55,375 bases of DNA from NCBI GenBank assembly GCA_019359375.1, contig JAHHHL010000045.1:1-55375 (forward strand), given 5' to 3'. Made by a program: the position numbers and the translations under genes. Under the pieces are notes generated by a model. That model saw only the letters and a list, made by a program, of their open reading frames with translations. It searched no databases and was not told where the DNA came from. Shown piece by piece: positions 53,092-55,375 of the stretch. The stretch's first letter is position 1. Each line of letters opens with the position of its first letter. Source of the stretch: Lyngbya sp. HA4199-MV5 (GTDB lineage Bacteria > Cyanobacteriota > Cyanobacteriia > Leptolyngbyales > Leptolyngbyaceae).

Positions 53092-54096
53092 TCAGGCTGC
53101 AAGACGTAAGGAATTGGCAATAAGCAAATAATCCCTATGAGGGCGATCTGATGTGGATGGAGGAAGAAGAATTAAAGCTCTCAGAGCTTCAGTGAATTCT
53201 TCTAACCCTTCATCGTGTGATATTGCGCGAAGTTTGCTGACCTTCCTTTCATTTAGTTCAATTGAGTAGTCCTCATCCACGAATACAAGACCGCGATCAT
53301 AAGCGTAGTGATGCAATGCACATAACGCCATCCCGTTAGAAGTGTGATCAGTTCCGTTCTCATGGCTTACTGGTACAATATGGGCTGCTTGTACTAAATC
53401 AAGCTGCACGCCACACATGGCGCATCGGTAGTTATAGGCGGTTAAAACCCGATCTTGGAAACTGGAATCTCTTAATCTCTTCTTGACAGTCTGAATCACT
53501 GTTTGACGATCCCAGCTAGTTGATTCAATTTCTGTATCATTTACTGTATAAGGGTTTTCAGCTACAGTTTCAAGAACACCGAGATCATATTCAGATTCTC
53601 CGAAACCGTGTAGAGATTCTAAATCTCTAACATATTCAGTAAAGAAGCTAGGCTTAAATGCAATTGCTATTTCTTCATTTCCTTTGTCACAGGCAGAAAA
53701 CCCATTAATGTGGGCATTGCGAAGGTATTGTTCACGGATCTGGATTGAGGGTGAAGATCCTAGTATTCCAGAATGCTTGTTATAGTCAAAACCTGCAAAA
53801 ACTCCAACTTCATCCCACCAACCAAGAATTAAAGTTTTACCCCCAATTTCAGGCTCAAAATAGCTAGTAGGTAAGCCTGTAATTTGGATGCGGTATTCGC
53901 TTCTAGGTCTTGCCGATCCTCCTCCATGAGTCAAATTCCAAATATAGATACGAAGTCGATAGCTTTCATCATTTCTGTATATTTGTAGCCTAAAAGGATG
54001 AGTAATTGGACTTTCTAAGTAAAGAATACTCCAACTACACTCTGAAACAGAGCGTGTAATAATACTGAGAAGATCATCCTTGGTAAGTCTAGGCAC
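53092..54096 (-). CDS. HNH endonuclease, probable restriction enzyme
   Basis: A 334-residue protein. Residues about 1-200 form an unrecognised alpha/beta region, probably for target recognition. The HNH domain is at about 221-270: zinc-type Cys225 and Cys228 in 'YNYRCAMCG', 'AAHIVPVSHENGTDHTSNGMALCALHHYAYDRGLVFVDED' with His239, Asn254 and His262/263 (PF13391-like). It starts 18 bases after the methyltransferase stop on the same strand, which strongly suggests a type II restriction partner. Both genes are AT-rich and lack HIP1, unlike their surroundings. The alternative is an HNH nuclease with a non-restriction role. Confidence 0.85.
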   Translation of the reverse strand: MPRLTKDDLLSIITRSVSECSWSILYLESPITHPFRLQIYRNDESYRLRIYIWNLTHGGGSARPRSEYRIQITGLPTSYFEPEIGGKTLILGWWDEVGVFAGFDYNKHSGILGSSPSIQIREQYLRNAHINGFSACDKGNEEIAIAFKPSFFTEYVRDLESLHGFGESEYDLGVLETVAENPYTVNDTEIESTSWDRQTVIQTVKKRLRDSSFQDRVLTAYNYRCAMCGVQLDLVQAAHIVPVSHENGTDHTSNGMALCALHHYAYDRGLVFVDEDYSIELNERKVSKLRAISHDEGLEEFTEALRALILLPPSTSDRPHRDYLLIANSLRLAA

Positions 54097-54114
54097 AATT
54101 TACCTCCAGCCAAA

Positions 54115-55062
54115 TCACTCCTCAAAACGATATTGGCTTCCGATCAAGTATTCCTCGTTCAACTCAAAAGCCATCCATCGCCTTTGTAAATTTTCTGCAA
54201 CAAACCCCGTTGTGTTTGAACCTGCAAATGGATCTAGCACAAGATCATTTTTATCAGTTAAAAAATTAATAAAGAAATCGGCAAAAGATGCAGGGAACCG
54301 TGCTGGATGAGGTTTCATTCCTGATTCTTTGCATTTGCGTAGATAAGAGCTATTCGATTCCGTATTTGCTGCTTCAATCAGATTAGGTGGGATCGCTCCT
54401 GAGTTATCTTTTTGAAACTTAGTAGAAATATCGTGACCGCTGGGGCGTAATTTAGCTTTATAGCCATTCTTCAAAAGCTGTTTCATGCTTTCACTGTAAG
54501 GCTTCAAAACCTTCCTATTGTCAGCTTTTGGATTCTCGGTTTTTGATAGCCACCAAACAGTATTAACAGAATCTTTTACTCGAATACGCCTAACAGTGAC
54601 CCATTCCGCAGGTGTAGGAAGCCTAGCAGGATTGTAATGATAAAAATCTTGAGCCAAGAAAAAACCAACTTCCTTACAAAGCCTAACTAGCAATTCATAT
54701 TGATAGATACTACGTACCGGATTACCGGGAAGATAAGCCCCCCCCAAATCAACTACAAATGATCCATCTTCAGTAAGCACTCTCTTAAATTCATATGCAA
54801 ACGGAAGAAACCAATTTACGTAAGTTTCTGCACTCTCATTCCCATATTCCTTTTTGCGGGTAAGTGCAAATGGGGGTGATGTCAAAATTAGGTTGACACT
54901 GCTATCTTTAAGATTTTTTATAAGGTCAAGGCTATCTCCTAAGTACGCTGCTCCACAGGTTTGAGTGTAATAAGGCTGAGTGTTGACTTCTGATTGCCTA
55001 GTTATTTTTTGCTTCTGAAATAACCCTAACTGTCTGGAGCCTGCTTGAGCCATGCTTTTCAA
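54115..55062 (-). CDS. PvuII-like DNA methyltransferase (probable N4-cytosine)
   Basis: A 315-residue modification methylase of the beta class. The catalytic motif Ser-Pro-Pro-Phe is at 62-65, the SAM motif 'DPFAGSNTTG' at 277-286, so the catalytic motif comes first. It resembles M.PvuII as I remember it along most of its length: 'TSPPFALTRKKEYGN', 'DGSFVVDLGGAYLPGNPVRSIYQYELLVRLCKEVGFFLAQDFYHYNPARLPTPAEWV', 'RPSGHDI', 'IPPNLI' and 'HPARFPA'. SPPF/SPPY enzymes of this group usually make N4-methylcytosine; CAGCTG is a guess for the target. It is the first gene of a pair with the HNH nuclease. Confidence 0.93.
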   Translation of the reverse strand: MKSMAQAGSRQLGLFQKQKITRQSEVNTQPYYTQTCGAAYLGDSLDLIKNLKDSSVNLILTSPPFALTRKKEYGNESAETYVNWFLPFAYEFKRVLTEDGSFVVDLGGAYLPGNPVRSIYQYELLVRLCKEVGFFLAQDFYHYNPARLPTPAEWVTVRRIRVKDSVNTVWWLSKTENPKADNRKVLKPYSESMKQLLKNGYKAKLRPSGHDISTKFQKDNSGAIPPNLIEAANTESNSSYLRKCKESGMKPHPARFPASFADFFINFLTDKNDLVLDPFAGSNTTGFVAENLQRRWMAFELNEEYLIGSQYRFEE

Positions 55063-55375
55063 TAGTAAGTGCGTACTTTTATACTACCTCGACAGCAACG
55101 ATAGCACGGATCGAACCCGTTTTCTCATCCAAACCTATCCAAAAGAAGCTCTCTTAACTCCTAAACAAGAAAATCAAGCCTTTGTTACCGTCGATCCCCA
55201 TGTCGGCGGATCAAGCGGCAGTTTGACAGTTTGTGTAAAATTTCCAATCTCGACTTTAGCCATTTGGAGGAAGAGGGACAAGGTATAGAAGAATGGGGTG
55301 AGCGGAACAAAGTCCATCTCACCCCTGAAAAGTTGTGTTTACTATACCAGAACCCACTGCGGCAATCTTGAGTTG
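55063..55375. other. right-edge region with a possible decayed plus-strand gene
   Basis: Upstream of the methylase, so its promoter should be here. On the plus strand, one frame is open from about 55052 to 55288 and another from 55165 to a stop at 55369-55371. The second frame ends in coding-like residues ('NLDFSHLEEEGQGIEEWGERNKVHLTPEKLCLLYQNPL'). A frameshift near 55200 would join the two, so this may be the 3' end of a broken gene. I do not recognise the family. Confidence 0.25.

Noticed and set aside
55095-55112. GGGTTCGATCC-like T-arm on the minus strand
   Set aside because: The T-stem does not pair properly (a G-G mismatch at the second pair) and no anticodon or acceptor stem is present.

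Overview
The window looks like a chromosomal segment of a phycobilisome-containing, probably filamentous cyanobacterium. Three things point there. The octamer GCGATCGC (HIP1) and its core CGATCG recur through most coding regions. Gene content is cyanobacterial: paired ndhF/ndhD of the NDH-1 complex, a phycobilisome linker-domain protein, phycobiliprotein-like proteins, Tic22, a LabA-type NYN protein, a SpkG-like kinase. Intergenic spaces carry heptanucleotide tandem repeats typical of filamentous cyanobacteria. No rRNA, confident tRNA, CRISPR array or intact insertion sequence was found.

Layout. 1-5.0 kb, all minus strand: DUF433 protein, a possible Tse2-like toxin/immunity pair, DnaJ-type co-chaperone, P-loop kinase, glgC. 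5.5-8.4 kb: Hpt-domain signalling protein (+) facing a secreted NodB deacetylase fused to a phosphodiester glycosidase (-). 9.2-14.4 kb (+): a cluster matching in order the ends of the Synechocystis slr0144-slr0152 'PAP' photosystem II assembly operon (V4R, small protein, phycobiliprotein-like, V4R, kinase), but with the middle genes absent and a YcxB-like membrane protein in their place. 14.5-20.2 kb (+): NnrU/Z-ISO protein, thioredoxin, ndhF, ndhD. 20.5-24.2 kb (-): lptC, LabA-like NYN protein, metG. 24.5-26.2 kb (+): acyltransferase plus alpha/beta hydrolase, resembling the two halves of plant phytyl ester synthases. 26.3-27.6 kb (-): an orphan phycobiliprotein-like protein that keeps the bilin-binding Cys, with a linker-domain protein.

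28-40.8 kb: winged-helix-like membrane protein, 1200-residue PAS/GAF histidine kinase, small conserved proteins, PfkB sugar kinase, CYTH phosphatase, gluconokinase, sulfate permeases cysT-cysW with a NIL-domain protein, LuxR-type response regulator, thioredoxin-like [2Fe-2S] protein. 41-52.9 kb: O-antigen ligase/TPR protein, Tic22, prmC, an orthocaspase-like TPR protein with an altered active site, a membrane C39 peptidase, an NTF2-like protein, hemB, orphan rutB. 53.1-55.1 kb: an AT-rich restriction-modification pair (HNH nuclease and PvuII-type methylase) that lacks HIP1 and looks horizontally acquired.

Two families of short mobile-looking repeats occur twice each (20.4/26.2 kb; 35.3/43.7 kb), mostly between convergent genes. 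All identifications come from reading the sequence and remembered family features; no database search was run.
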